Part shown: in pieces, positions 42,837 through 53,504 of the stretch
Numbering within the stretch: position 1 is the first letter of the stretch
How the letters are laid out: each line of letters opens with the position of its first letter
Source of the DNA: Gracilariopsis chorda
Lineage: Eukaryota > Rhodophyta > Florideophyceae > Gracilariales > Gracilariaceae
Assembly (NCBI GenBank): GCA_003194525.1
Contig: NBIV01000110.1
Location: 1-64,000 of the forward strand
Direction: 5' to 3'
DNA length: 64,000 nt
Position numbers and translations under genes: made by a program
The notes under the pieces: model-generated
The model's database searches: none
The model's input: only the letters and a program-made list of their open reading frames with translations
Told to the model about the DNA's origin: nothing

Positions 42837-43562
42837 CGGACCTGTGTATTTGCTTCTTGCTATAACTTCGTGTACATTCTGTGAGTTTTGTTTGTTTCTT
42901 TCCTTCTGAGCAAGGTTCGTGCTTGTTGCACATATATCTACACCTCAATCCTTGTTCACGTCTTGTGTACCATGCGTGTTGGAAGCGATGAACTTTGGCT
43001 CGATGTGCTGCCGCGCGCCCGAGCCTGTCCCCCAACCCCAAAACTTCTGTCGATCGGTTTGGACAAGTGTTTATTGATTTGGCAACCGTTTGGTGGCTTT
43101 CTCTTTGAGGCGATCTGTGTATAGTCAGCGCTATTTTGCTGTTTTGCCTTGTTTTGCCATCATGGCCTAGTATATGTATGTGCTACTTTTGTAAAGGTTA
43201 CATGTTCTGGTCTCGAATGATCGAGTGTCATTCCATCCAAGAAAAGTGACCCTTTCTGTCTTGCCCTGGAATGAGTCCTTCCACAACCACACGAGGGCTG
43301 CGTTACGGAGCGGCGAAGCTCATGCGTTGTTTGAACGTGCATTGCCAAGACGCACAAAACAGTTCTGATGCCTTGCTTACATACGTCGTGCAAATTCATT
43401 GGTGGCACGACGAGCGATTCCAATGCGCAGTGATGGAATGTTACAATGGCGACGAGAGATGTCGTTTCTAAACTTCATGCTTTATCATTTTCGCTCCACC
43501 AAGGTGACGCGTTTTTGCTCGAGTGTTCAAAATGTAAGTGTTCCTTTCGCAGTAGCTAGAGC

Positions 43563-43749
43563 TTAACCCTTACTACCCCTTTACACGCCACTGCTTCGCA
43601 ACTCGAACGCTTCGGAACTGTTCAGTTACACGGTGGCACAAACAGTATGCCTACCCTCTGTGATCTGGTACGGTGCCAACCGTACCTTCGATGATCACTA
43701 CACAGCTGTTTGGCACAGTATGTTCTACTGTTGAAGGGTAAAGGGTTAA
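43563..43749. repeat. MITE-like stretch bounded by inverted TTAACCCTTTACC-type motifs
   Basis: TTAACCCTTAC at 43563-43573 faces GGTAAAGGGTTAA at 43737-43749; the 187-bp interval is non-coding and contains GGTACGG/CCGTACC inverted hexamer-like pairs. Confidence 0.45.
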
Positions 43750-43860
43750 CGCCACGTAACGCTCGCAAGCACAGCCTCCGAGACTGCACCTGCACAACGT
43801 GAACGTAGTGGTCACGTTGGTTTCTCAGGCGTACCGCGCAGGCGAGCGTTTGTTATAAAA

Positions 43861-44160
43861 GTGCCACCTAGAGTTATTCGCGTCCGTGTCAAAGCCCGAG
43901 ACCTTTTCCAAAGCACTCTTGAGAAAAATAATCTCATGACCAACCAAATGATTGGCGAAGAAGAAGGATCATGGGTGCCACTCGAGACGATTATTGGGGT
44001 GGCCAGAAACCTGCGTTGGTTTATAATCCAAACTTCCAACGCACTGATCGCATTTCTTTCTGACAAGAATCAATCTCGAGAAGACCAAACCTGGCGCTTC
44101 GCAGGGAGGGTGACGTTGTTACCGCAGCTATCCGTGCGACGAAAGCCTCTGCCCAGCTAG
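43861..44160 (+). pseudogene. La-motif-like fragment
   Basis: The open frame (about 43820-44160, no good ATG) reads ARDLFQSTLEKNNLMTNQMI, then GSWVPLETIIGVARNLRW and ALIAFLSDKN, the spacing of a La-type winged helix as in La-related proteins (Y/F-F-S..NL..D, W-VPL..I..F.R). There is no start, no RNA-recognition motif and no flanking domain, so it is a lone exon or a remnant. I am not sure of the family. Confidence 0.3.
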
Positions 44161-47100
44161 GCTATCTTGCAAACGTTTTTGAGAGTGAAATGCACAATGC
44201 AGCTCAACAGTCCACGTTACTGTGCTTTCCATCGAAGAAGCAACAACTCATACAGATACAGGTTCGAAAATATCTGTTTCGGAACTCAAAGCGTCACACG
44301 CGCCCAGCGCAACACCGCCTTCGATAAAGTTTATCTCTCTTCCCATAACCAACCGTCGCTGGCTACGCGTCACGAAAGCGTCGACGCTACGCCGCGCGCC
44401 CAATTCACCGTAGTCGCAAAGTCGCAAAGCGCCGTTTACAGTGCAGAGGTAAGTTACATCCGACTTGCTAACGTAACGCCATCTCTAGAATTGCGCACCG
44501 ATAGGATATCCTTCACGTTGACGCGTATAACAAGTTAACCTTCTCCATGAGAGCAGCGTCATCTATCGTAACATATATTGCTATCTGTCATTCACAAGTT
44601 GAGATACTCGGGAACGCATGTCCGTGCATGCTCGCGATAAGTGTCACGATTGCTCCCAAACACTTGATCACAACCCATCGTCCAAGTTTTAGACCACGAG
44701 CGACGTAATTGCACGACGCGTTAAATACTAACCGGACAGCTGCGGCGGAGTTGGGTGAAGCTCATTTGATGCACACAACGAGGAGATATCACCAAGCACA
44801 CCGCCAACGCGAAAACACAGCTCAATCAATCGCGCGTTCGTTCGTCTCCATAGCAACCGTCACGGTGACCTCAGACAGGTCTTCCATTCTCGTCTCTACA
44901 CGCGAGTTTTTCCATTTAATTTCTTGTCTGCACCCTATCAGCTATACCACGCCGGCCTTTAGGTTTGGGCAGCTAGGGCGTTGCGGCGCACGGACACCTC
45001 ACAATTTACTGCAAACTCTTGCATGCGCCTTTGGTACTGCTAGAAGAGACCTAGAAAACTTAGCATGCAGGGGTTAATGTGAACCACGAAGAGTATTAAT
45101 AGTGACATATTGTGCAAGCTAGCGTCTTCTGGCTAACACTCAATACCAAGTTCTCTTCATGTCTTGTAGATATCGCCAGCATTGCTCACGTTGTTAAATG
45201 ACCATCTGTAAGAACACCGACTCGCGTAGCAAAAGCCACCACCAACCAAGCTTTGCTAAGAGATTTCGTGCTCACATTCTCCAGACACGCTGGACACCGC
45301 ACAGGAGTACATATATGCTTCCAGCAGTCTGAATACGCTTCAGGATCAAGCCCCACGCCTCCAAGCATGACAGGAGCCTCCGGGGAACACAGACGTTAGC
45401 TGTCTAACACTGGCAAGGAGCACAGTGTGACACCGAACTGTTTCGAAAGTACATTAGAGCATTGTGCTCTGACCCGCACAGCTGACAATCGAGACTTTCG
45501 ATGACTCTCCCGAAGATCATATGGTTGACTTCTTCGCAGTTCAAAGGCTGTAAACAACTCATCACGGCCTTCATGTATTGTGCTTTTCGAGCGGCAGAGC
45601 AGGAAAGATCTAGTGTAAGAATACGGTCTCGCGTCCCTCGTTCGTCTGCCTCGTACAGCTTATCGGTAGTAATGACACGGGGCAACTATCCATTAGCACA
45701 TGCCTGCTTGGAGTAGTCTCGCGCATAGGCGATTCATGGCTCCAGAATCATTAGTTTTTGCGCATGACAAGCTCACTCCTTTCTCTGTGACCTTACCACT
45801 CGGGAGACTTCCAAACCCGGAGTGTGTTTGTACGAAGTCGACAAGAGGCATCAGGGGTAAGGGTTAGCAATCTAGGTAACCCTTTACCACTTGGTACGGC
45901 ACCAATGGTACCCTTACATCCCTTTGCCCGTAAAGGAGTTTCTTTTCAGTCACCTTCGCACGTGCTATATACAAGTACCTACATTTGCAATTGTCTAGTA
46001 TGCAAGGTCGCTTCATCCTTCTGCTTGTTTCTTCATGTCAACTGCGCGTCTTCTTCACTTCGCAGTTACCTGATGACCGCCTTCTGTAAAGGACTTTTTC
46101 GGATGGACGTCCAGAAGCTTTTGTCCAATGCATTTGTTGCTGTGTGCGGACGAAACCTCATTCCAAATTCGGGGGAACTCTCCGACCTTCTGAGCTAGCC
46201 CGGAATGCTGACTTCCTGCAGGTTGGAGGGAAAGGCGTGAACTTTGTCCGCTTTTGTGGAAGATGGCTGATTTCCTTTCCGCAGCCTTGGTCAACTATCT
46301 TGTTAGTTGCGATTCTATAGTGAACTAATACTCAGAAAAAGCCCATAAAGACTCTGAGACGATTCCACCCCCTGAACTATCATGTAAGTAGTGTACGCAG
46401 ACCTATGTGGTCTTTGATAAAAAAGCGGTGTGCACACTCAAGAGGGTTCTTTCATCACTTCCAACGAAAAAGGAAGTGCTGCTACTTTTTTCTGCTGATG
46501 ACCCTGTTGTTTCGCTTCCGAACGCGGTAAGTTTCCACCAAAATGTTTGTGGTCATCCACTGACTGAAATCGACCATAGCTCGTTCGAAGTCATTAGCAA
46601 CACATGCCGGTGCATTGGGAGTATCATGATGATACCTTGTACCGCCAGAGGTAGTCCTCATGTCTTCGCGATACACAAACCCAGTTATCGTGATTCCCTG
46701 GTGTACTCCAAGCTTTTTCTCGGCTCCATCTAAGTCGCGATGAAGATTTGATCTGGCGTTGTCGTTGGCATGTAACCCTGTATTTCGCCTCGATATCCAT
46801 GTACACACCACACACCGAATTCACGGTCCGTGATGCACGGATCTATGTGGCAGAAAGCGGAAAAAAAGAAATGAATATGGACGAACTAACAAGAGTTTCA
46901 AATTAGAAATCATCCCACACGGCCGTCGGCCGGTATCACAGATCACAGAGGCCAGAAACCTCAAAGCGCTCTCTGGCGCAGAGTGTACGAGCTACCAGGT
47001 ACAAAGGGTTAGCGTTCTATCCCTAGCCTTACGATTTGAGTTGTTAAGTCCCTCTTCGCCAGTAGCCCTGCGGCTATGAAAGCACGTCTACGTCCGAAGT

Positions 47101-47415
47101 TCGGACTCCGAATCCATTCACAGTCGCTTACAGGGCAGAGCCTTTTGTTTGACAGCCTAAAGGCTGTCGTCTTGGTATATCTACAGTATTTCCGAGTTAG
47201 ATAACTTGAGAAGCTTCTACAGTACCCTTGGTACGGTATCTGCAACGGAATAGCTGAATTATTAGGGGTACGAAGTTCGTGAGGAAATTGAAAGATTTTC
47301 GAACATTGTTCAATTCCATCAATCATTGCCATCCTTCTTTTCCTGTTGCAGCAAGGAACGCAGGAGCCTGGGTCGGGCTTTTGGATTGTTCTCCACAATC
47401 TGAAGGCATACAAGC

Positions 47416-47997
47416 ATGTCTTCTGAGGAGGCGTTTGCCATCAGCTGGAAGCAATTACCGCAAAGAGATTGTTGGAGGGCGAATGACAATCTTGCCGAAC
47501 AGGATCAAGACACCAGTAATGTTGTACATCGAAAGTTCAACCTGAAACAATGTGAGAATCCTATCGCGTTGCAGTCTGGAGGATGGGAGTATCTAGACCA
47601 CACAGCCGATGTCCAGATTCATTCATGGGGTATAGACATGAGTGAAGCGTACGGAGCTGCAGTTGTAGCTATGTCGGGATACATGGTTGAACTTGGTGAT
47701 ATTCCTGGAAATCTGCAAGCAGAGGTTCATATCCAGGGGCATGATGAGCAAAGCCTACTATTTAATTTGATGGACGAATGTCTTTATGTCTTTCATACGG
47801 AGCAGTTTGTCACAAAGAGAGTAATCGTTCAATCCTTGGATACCTTTACATGGGAAATCAAAGCCACCTTACAGGGGGGAAGCTTCGATTCTTCTCGGCA
47901 CTCTCAAGGTACTGAGGTGAAAGCCATTACATACTCGAATATGCAAATCGTGAAGAAACCAGGAAGTGTCGAAGCTTTTGTCATCGTCGATATCTAG
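47416..47997 (+). CDS. Archease (tRNA ligase cofactor)
   Basis: The 193-residue protein belongs to the archease family, which helps RtcB-type RNA ligase turn over by promoting its guanylylation during tRNA splicing and mRNA repair. The signature YLDHTADVQIHSWG gives the metal-site residues D61 and D65, and the C-terminus closes with VKAITYSNMQI...VEAFVIVDI, where D192 is the conserved terminal acid. Family members are about 140 residues; the extra 50 N-terminal residues are unconserved and could be a leader or an over-long start (the next Met is inside the fold, so a start upstream of residue 55 is needed). Confidence 0.9.
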   Translation: MSSEEAFAISWKQLPQRDCWRANDNLAEQDQDTSNVVHRKFNLKQCENPIALQSGGWEYLDHTADVQIHSWGIDMSEAYGAAVVAMSGYMVELGDIPGNLQAEVHIQGHDEQSLLFNLMDECLYVFHTEQFVTKRVIVQSLDTFTWEIKATLQGGSFDSSRHSQGTEVKAITYSNMQIVKKPGSVEAFVIVDI

Positions 47998-47999
47998 GA

Positions 48000-48322
48000 A
48001 TCTCTGGAAGCTTTATGGGAGCAATGTCATGGAAGAACATGCCATGTACGCAATGGAGAAACCCAAATCAGTTAGCAAGTGACTGGAAGAATTGTTTATC
48101 TACACACACAGGGACTACAAGGGTGTCTGAACGCTTCACATCTGAAGTTGCTCCAATGCCATCTTTGCCCAAATTCACAATTCGAAACAGACGGATTCAT
48201 GGCCCTGCAAGCTTCGAGCGGTGTGGCTCCACGAAGATCGCTTCAAAGACCACCCGGAAAAGGAATGCCGCTCATGTGGTCATCGAATATTTGGGGATGG
48301 CAATACTTGCAGCGAATTAGTC
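48000..48322 (+). pseudogene. Possible broken zinc-finger remnant
   Basis: Between archease and the next gene, different plus-strand frames carry CHLCPN (about 48155) and, further on, a stretch ECRSCGHRIFGDGNTC (about 48258-48310). Cys pairs in neighbouring frames suggest a decayed zinc-finger gene, but no complete frame or family can be named. Confidence 0.2.
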
Positions 48323-48784
48323 CTAGTAAGCAGCAACAGTTTCGTCCTCTTCTTCTTTAATAAGCGCCATTCCCTGCTTCACCCCGCGACTGTTGTGTGA
48401 TGTGTTTTCTGTGAGTCTTGAGCTGCGCGTCAGCAAGTCTTGTACCCTAGTGTTTTCCTCCTCGTCCTGGAACCACAAATACTGCTTGGGTTTAATTCCG
48501 GCTTGAGAAACAGTCATATCGTCCGATAACTGCTTCTTTTCCATGGTATCTTCATCAGTTGTTACCAGTCTCCCTTCAATTTTTGTGAAGTCTTCTCCAA
48601 TTCGTTCCCGTCGTTCCATTTCTGCAACCACACGTTTTCTTACGGACCCAAGTTTCTCAGATGGATCCACTTCTAGGCTATATGGGGCGCAGAATGGAAA
48701 TGCGATAGACATTGCGAACGGTGCCCTTTGCTTATGAGGGCTGGTCAGTTTCACTTCGGCGCTGGAGCTGAAGCACGCTCCCAT
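48323..48784 (-). CDS. Small protein with N-myristoylation/palmitoylation signal and possible ubiquitin-like fold
   Basis: The 153-residue product starts MGACFSSS, a strong Gly2 myristoylation context with Cys4 for palmitoylation, so it probably sits on a membrane. Residues of about 25-105 have alternating strands and one helix (SLEVDPSEKLGSVRKRVVAEM, then KIEGRLV, KQLSDDMTVSQAGI, YLWFQ), compatible with a beta-grasp ubiquitin-like fold. The C-terminal 45 residues are charged. I do not recognise the family; the fold is inference. Confidence 0.55.
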   Translation of the reverse strand: MGACFSSSAEVKLTSPHKQRAPFAMSIAFPFCAPYSLEVDPSEKLGSVRKRVVAEMERRERIGEDFTKIEGRLVTTDEDTMEKKQLSDDMTVSQAGIKPKQYLWFQDEEENTRVQDLLTRSSRLTENTSHNSRGVKQGMALIKEEEDETVAAY

Positions 48785-50140
48785 ATTGAATAAGCGAGCA
48801 ACGCCTAAGTGTATTATCTCACCACAAACAACGACTATATTCGACGAATCAGATATTCAAGGCTCCTTGACTCTAGGAGGTTCTGACAAGATGAAGAAAG
48901 AGAGAATGGAGCAAGTTCTATAAGAATGAGCGTGGTTCATAAACCTTTATCCCGTCCCCAGTGAGAGTAGTTTATTGTCGGTCCATTTGTAGATGGTCAT
49001 GAGAACTAACAGTTGGGCCACTTCAAACGCAGTGACGTAGACAACGTGGGCGTATGATAGGATGTTGCTAGGCAGGCAATAAATGTTGCATAGCAGCCAA
49101 GCGGTTGACGGGCAAATTCAAATGGACCCGACGCAGGGTTCGAGAGGGATATTGGTTAACATCTGATATTCTGTAGCGTTTTCTAGAACAAGACCCAGCA
49201 AAGATGACTGTCCTTACTGCCAGGAGTGCAGACTACTGTGTTGAGCTGAGACCGCTTCTGATCTCAATGGCTTCTATTAATTCTTTCCGCGACAGTAGAA
49301 CATGGTTGAGAAAGACGACCTCTTGGTCAGATTTGAACTTAATCATTGCTATAAATGATGCAAGGAACCTATGTTTTCCAGAACTGTTCAGAATTTGTGT
49401 CGTATCGATTTGCCAACAGAGTGGATGACACAAAGAGTAAGAGAAAACGGAACTGGCTCCAAAACACCTATAGGTGTTTGCTAGTCCGAACCGCTGACAA
49501 GGGGAATGATATTCTGACATCCGAAGAAAGTAGCAGTAATCTTCCATTACTGCGTTTGGAGGCGTAACAGTTCTAGAGTTTTGGAACACCGCAAGGGCTT
49601 TGGGGATACTCAAATCTCAGAACAATCCGAAGATTTCTGTGAGGAGCATCGTCATACCCTTGTACACTTCGTACCTTACAACCTCAAGCACCGCCGAATC
49701 TTCGAGGGTCGCTAAAGTCAAAAGCAATGTCAGCTTACACCAGCTCTCATCAAAGCGAAAACATACAATATCTAGGTTTGCGAGGAGCTTCTCTTTCGGG
49801 CCATGGCTTCAACACAAGGCCTCAAACACCCTGGGCTCGTGGTAGATAGGCGTGGGCTACACTTTTCCGGTATGCTCTTCCAGAAATGAAGCTTCAAAAG
49901 CGTGGCCGATGCAAGCAGAGACATCGCTTGGAGATGCATTTTTCGGGACGGATGACAGGGAGTATCTAACGTCAGTCTGAGGGCATCATGAGCCGTTGTC
50001 AAAAGAACTCGTCATCTGAACTTGAATTTCAAATAGTAGTTCTAACTTCTGCACAAAAGCAACGAAGGTTTTCTTCTCGTGGGCCTAAACTGATATAGCC
50101 TGTTATCATCCGGGCCATCGCATGGTCGTAGCAACGATCA
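48785..50140. other. Intergenic, nothing recognised
   Basis: About 1.35 kb. Short open frames on both strands have no recognisable domain or composition of coding sequence. Confidence 0.5.
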
Positions 50141-51718
50141 TTACCTTCCAATTCGTTCAAATCTGATACTGAGAGAATTGGAAATACGAGAGATGACGAA
50201 CTGCTCACCTGGTGTCAGAAGGACAACCGAAGTTCCAGGCCTTCCTTGTCTCCCTGTTCTACCTGCTCTATGAAGATAAGCGTCTGAGTCGGTAGGCAAG
50301 TCAAAATGGAAAACATGCGAAATATCCGGAACGTCGAGTCCTCGAGCAGCCACATCCGTACCTATTAACACTTTGGCCGACCCCTCCCGGAAAGCGTTCA
50401 ATGCAGTCTTACGGTGAAATACCGAGGATTCGTCCCATATTCCAACTAAAGGATCTTCTTTTTGCATGGGGAAGTCTTGTCGGAGAGCAGCGTTCAACGC
50501 GCTAACCAGTTGTTGGACGTTCCGCGATGTCATGACGAACACAATGGCTCGCAAATTGAAATCGATGTTGTCGTTGCCATTGAATTCAGAATTGAATCGG
50601 AGTAGTAATGCTCGAAGGGCGGCAAGCTTTTTGCGACCTTCACAAACAGCGTAAACATGGCTTAGTGACTCCGGAACTCTCTCGTTGGTATCTTGCTCCA
50701 CCCAGACGTGAACAATGTCTTGTCGGGTCCATCTTTGTCGCACACATTGCCTGAGGAAGTGTCGATGTTGCGGAACAGTAGCACTCGCGAGAATAGTTTG
50801 CCGTGGTCCTTCACGACCGCGCACGGAAAGGATTGTTTGCAGAGCACTAGTAGTTGCAGTATCTAGCAAACAAGCGTCAAACTCATCGACAACAAGAACC
50901 TTAAGAAGATCGAGACGAAGCCTCTTACTTCTTACAAGCTGAGCAATACGATGTGGATTCCCAACAATGACTCTGGGAGCTGCCTCTCTCAGCTGTAGCT
51001 TTTGCCGGCGAAGGTCTGCCTGATTGAGCATGGGAAGGACGGGAAATACTCCGCGTTCACTTTCGGTGTTCTCAACGGCCTTTGACTCATCCCCAATGCT
51101 CTCACCATATGCACTGTGCTCCTTTTCATTCCAGTCCCTTGGCACGGTATATGCGGAAGTAAGCCGTCGCAATAATTTGTATACTTGCATACCCAATTCC
51201 TGAGTCGGAACTACGATCATCGCCTGTGTAGCAGAACGAGCAGGTTGCACCGTGGCTATTATGGGTAGAAGATAGGCTAGAGTCTTTCCTGATCCTGTCT
51301 GAGCGTGAATGACAACATCTTGGCCTATCTCCCCGTTCAGTCTTGGCAGTGTGGTTGGGAGCGCTGACTTCTGTACTGGCGTAGGGTGTGTAAACCCCAT
51401 TTGTTCCAATCGATTTAATAGCCATGGTTGTATTCGACCTGCATACGCGTCCCTGAATGATTGTGCACGCTCTGGTCGTATTTCCACTGCTTTTTGTTCA
51501 GCTCGCGAAGCTTTCAACTTTGACGGTTTCCATTTCCTTGTAGAACACGAATGAAAGAGGTGGCTGGGTGCGGAATTGGGCGTTGTGGGTGCAGGGTATA
51601 CAAAGTTGCCTTTAAATGTGCTCGGGCAAAGAATGGACTTGTTCGAAAGCATTTTGTTCGTCGGGTGCCTTTGGTAGCCAGAGCGTTTTAGGTCAACAAC
51701 TGGTACAACGAAAGCCAT
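50141..51718 (-). CDS. DEAD-box RNA helicase (DEFD variant), probably plastid
   Basis: The 525-residue helicase has a basic Ser/Thr/Pro-rich leader of about 70 residues that fits an organelle transit peptide. Motifs in order: Q-motif region GFTHPTPVQ (about 108-116), Walker A AQTGSGKT (139-146), VVPTQELG, motif II DEFD (278-281) in place of DEAD, SAT, the C-lobe GTDVAARGLDVPD, and HRAGRTGR (from H483). All ATP- and RNA-contact motifs are otherwise conventional. Layout resembles plant chloroplast helicases such as RH58 and RH39, which act in rRNA maturation. The role is inferred. Confidence 0.88.
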   Translation of the reverse strand: MAFVVPVVDLKRSGYQRHPTNKMLSNKSILCPSTFKGNFVYPAPTTPNSAPSHLFHSCSTRKWKPSKLKASRAEQKAVEIRPERAQSFRDAYAGRIQPWLLNRLEQMGFTHPTPVQKSALPTTLPRLNGEIGQDVVIHAQTGSGKTLAYLLPIIATVQPARSATQAMIVVPTQELGMQVYKLLRRLTSAYTVPRDWNEKEHSAYGESIGDESKAVENTESERGVFPVLPMLNQADLRRQKLQLREAAPRVIVGNPHRIAQLVRSKRLRLDLLKVLVVDEFDACLLDTATTSALQTILSVRGREGPRQTILASATVPQHRHFLRQCVRQRWTRQDIVHVWVEQDTNERVPESLSHVYAVCEGRKKLAALRALLLRFNSEFNGNDNIDFNLRAIVFVMTSRNVQQLVSALNAALRQDFPMQKEDPLVGIWDESSVFHRKTALNAFREGSAKVLIGTDVAARGLDVPDISHVFHFDLPTDSDAYLHRAGRTGRQGRPGTSVVLLTPGEQFVISRISNSLSIRFERIGR

Positions 51719-52690
51719 TTGTTTTCAGCAGTTATCTGATTCTTCTGTAGTTTTATAAGGAGAAGAAGTGAGAAAACAAGTTCTTTTTGGTTTGCACGAT
51801 CATTGAAAATGAACAGACTTATCCCCGTAGCTACTAATAGCACTTCTAGGATCGTTTGCCAGTTAGGAATCTGCTTATACTCGAAGCAAACAATCTTACA
51901 ATCTCAAAGTGGGTGCTTTAGTACTCTTATGGCCTTCGGCATTTCTCTGACTAACCGCTCCAGGAACAGAAGTCCGCGTACAAGCCCACCACTTGAACAG
52001 GCAATTGCTGTACCTATGATCGGAGCAGAAGAGATGAGTTCTCACGGAGTTCATTATACGATGATCGAGAATCTCGAACCGTGGATTTTGTATTGATGTG
52101 CGGAGGATCAACTCTGTAAGCCACTACATTGCTGTACAATGTTGGGTCATCACATCAGCTGCAACTTTGAGAGGTTTCAAGATCAAATGATCCATCCACA
52201 TGTCTACGAACTTGAAAACAAACCAATCCAGAGAACGTTAAATCGTGGTAGGAACGCTGCCCCTTGGGTGCCGACGGAACGTTCGGTATGTTATCAATTG
52301 TAGAAGTAAAACTGATGTAGAATAAACTTTCCCAAGGAATGAAGTTCGGACTTTTTCTGTTATCTATAGAAGCGCTTGGTTTGGCATCAGTGCGCGCTAC
52401 ACGTACATGAATAAAAAGCAGAGAGTTGGAGGTTAGAAGGGGTAAAAGGTCAACCCTGTTAATCCTCTTATCACAATATGTGTGCGTGATGCCGATAGTT
52501 AGACAATGTTTCTAGTACTTTTGAAAAGAACTCTATCTCAGCCTCTTACGTTCTTATAGATATACATTTTCGCATATATCTTCCCCTTGACGTATAGTAG
52601 TGAGGAAGCATAAGCTCAAATAGAACGTCCTTTAAGGTGGATGCGAAGAGTCTTGGAAGAGAAAGACGTATTGCATACCCTTGGTAGGTG
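51719..52690. other. Intergenic, nothing recognised
   Basis: About 1 kb up to the LINE remnant. A CAACCCTG/GGTAAAAGG variant of the dispersed motif occurs near 52440. No gene. Confidence 0.5.
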
Positions 52691-53400
52691 CAAATCCACT
52701 GAAGTGGTTATTTGTGTGTGTGTCTCTAATTCCAAGACTACGGTAGGGGTTACATTGAGAAGAACCCCTCTTTCTCTAGATAAACCAACAGCTTTTCTGG
52801 CCTTGTCCTTACTATTGATTCGGCGTCAGAACTCTGCCTTTCTCGTAGAGGTGGGGCCTCTCGACGTCGGGATGCCGCTGAAGAGCGGCATCTAAGAACG
52901 AAATGGTCTACACTATTAAGTATGTTGAGCCCACATCCGAGCGGGCAGAAACATTTCCTGTTGTGTAAATACGTAGAGACTGGATGTAGCGTTAGAACGT
53001 GATCGGGAAATATTTGCGACAGGGCAGTATGCGCTCTACTTAAGAGTCACTACATTTAACAGCGACTCTGGGACTTCGCTTATTGGCTCTGCGCTAGTAG
53101 TGTGGACGCGAGTTCTCTGCTTCACTTTCAGAAAGTCGATCTCTTTTTGGAGTTGTTGCTCAATGGGAAGACCAAGGCTTTTCTTCGCAAGTTCGTCGGC
53201 GGCCTCGTTTAGTGATAACCCACAGTGTCCTGGTACCCAAACAGGGAAGTGGTTATGGTCGACATTGCTGAACAAAGCATGTGGGCCGATCTCTAAGAGA
53301 GCGACAGTACCCGTTTCACAGATCTTTAAAGCTTTGTGGGAGAAACGTTTTCAAGGCGTAAGCACAGATTCCGCTTGCGACTCGCGATAGCCTCCATCAA
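52690..53400 (-). mobile_element. Truncated LINE, 3' end copy 1 (RNase H end, zinc knuckle, CA tail)
   Basis: Minus-strand sequence encodes the last third of an RNase H domain (FPVWVPGHCGLSLNEAADELAKKSLGLP, cited for the GH.G and ADELA core), followed after a stop by a C-terminal HCxC region (KCFCPLGC...DHFVLRC) and a (CA)n-type 3' tail at 52711-52722. RNase H plus terminal zinc knuckle is characteristic of I/Jockey/Tad-like non-LTR retrotransposons. The 5' part including reverse transcriptase is missing; at least one in-frame stop and one shift interrupt the remainder. A close relative lies at 61750-62260 in the opposite orientation. Confidence 0.8.
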
Positions 53401-53504
53401 TATTTCTTGGCAGCACCTACGATCGTAGAACTCAGCACAGGCCTGACACGACAACACACGTGAGAGACCTGTAACTGACTGCCGGCGTATTGCAGGGCTA
53501 GACA

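Larger units (their letters stand above)
42837..47415. other. Gene-poor intergenic region with repeats and gene scraps
   Basis: About 4.6 kb without an intact gene that I can support. It contains a MITE-like stretch (43563-43749), a La-motif-like fragment (43861-44160), two minus-strand Cys-rich scraps at about 45186-45368 and 45404-45685 (CPAC and CQLC pairs, unassigned), and dispersed TAACCCTTTACC-type motifs (45856, 45877, 46998). Confidence 0.5.

Noticed and set aside
45186-45685. Minus-strand gene with CQLC and CPAC pairs
   Set aside because: Two short frames without a clear intron or recognised zinc-finger family; kept only as a remark in the intergenic entry.
46407-46733. Plus-strand frame of 108 codons
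   Set aside because: No recognised motif, unusual composition and no upstream signals; not supportable as a gene.
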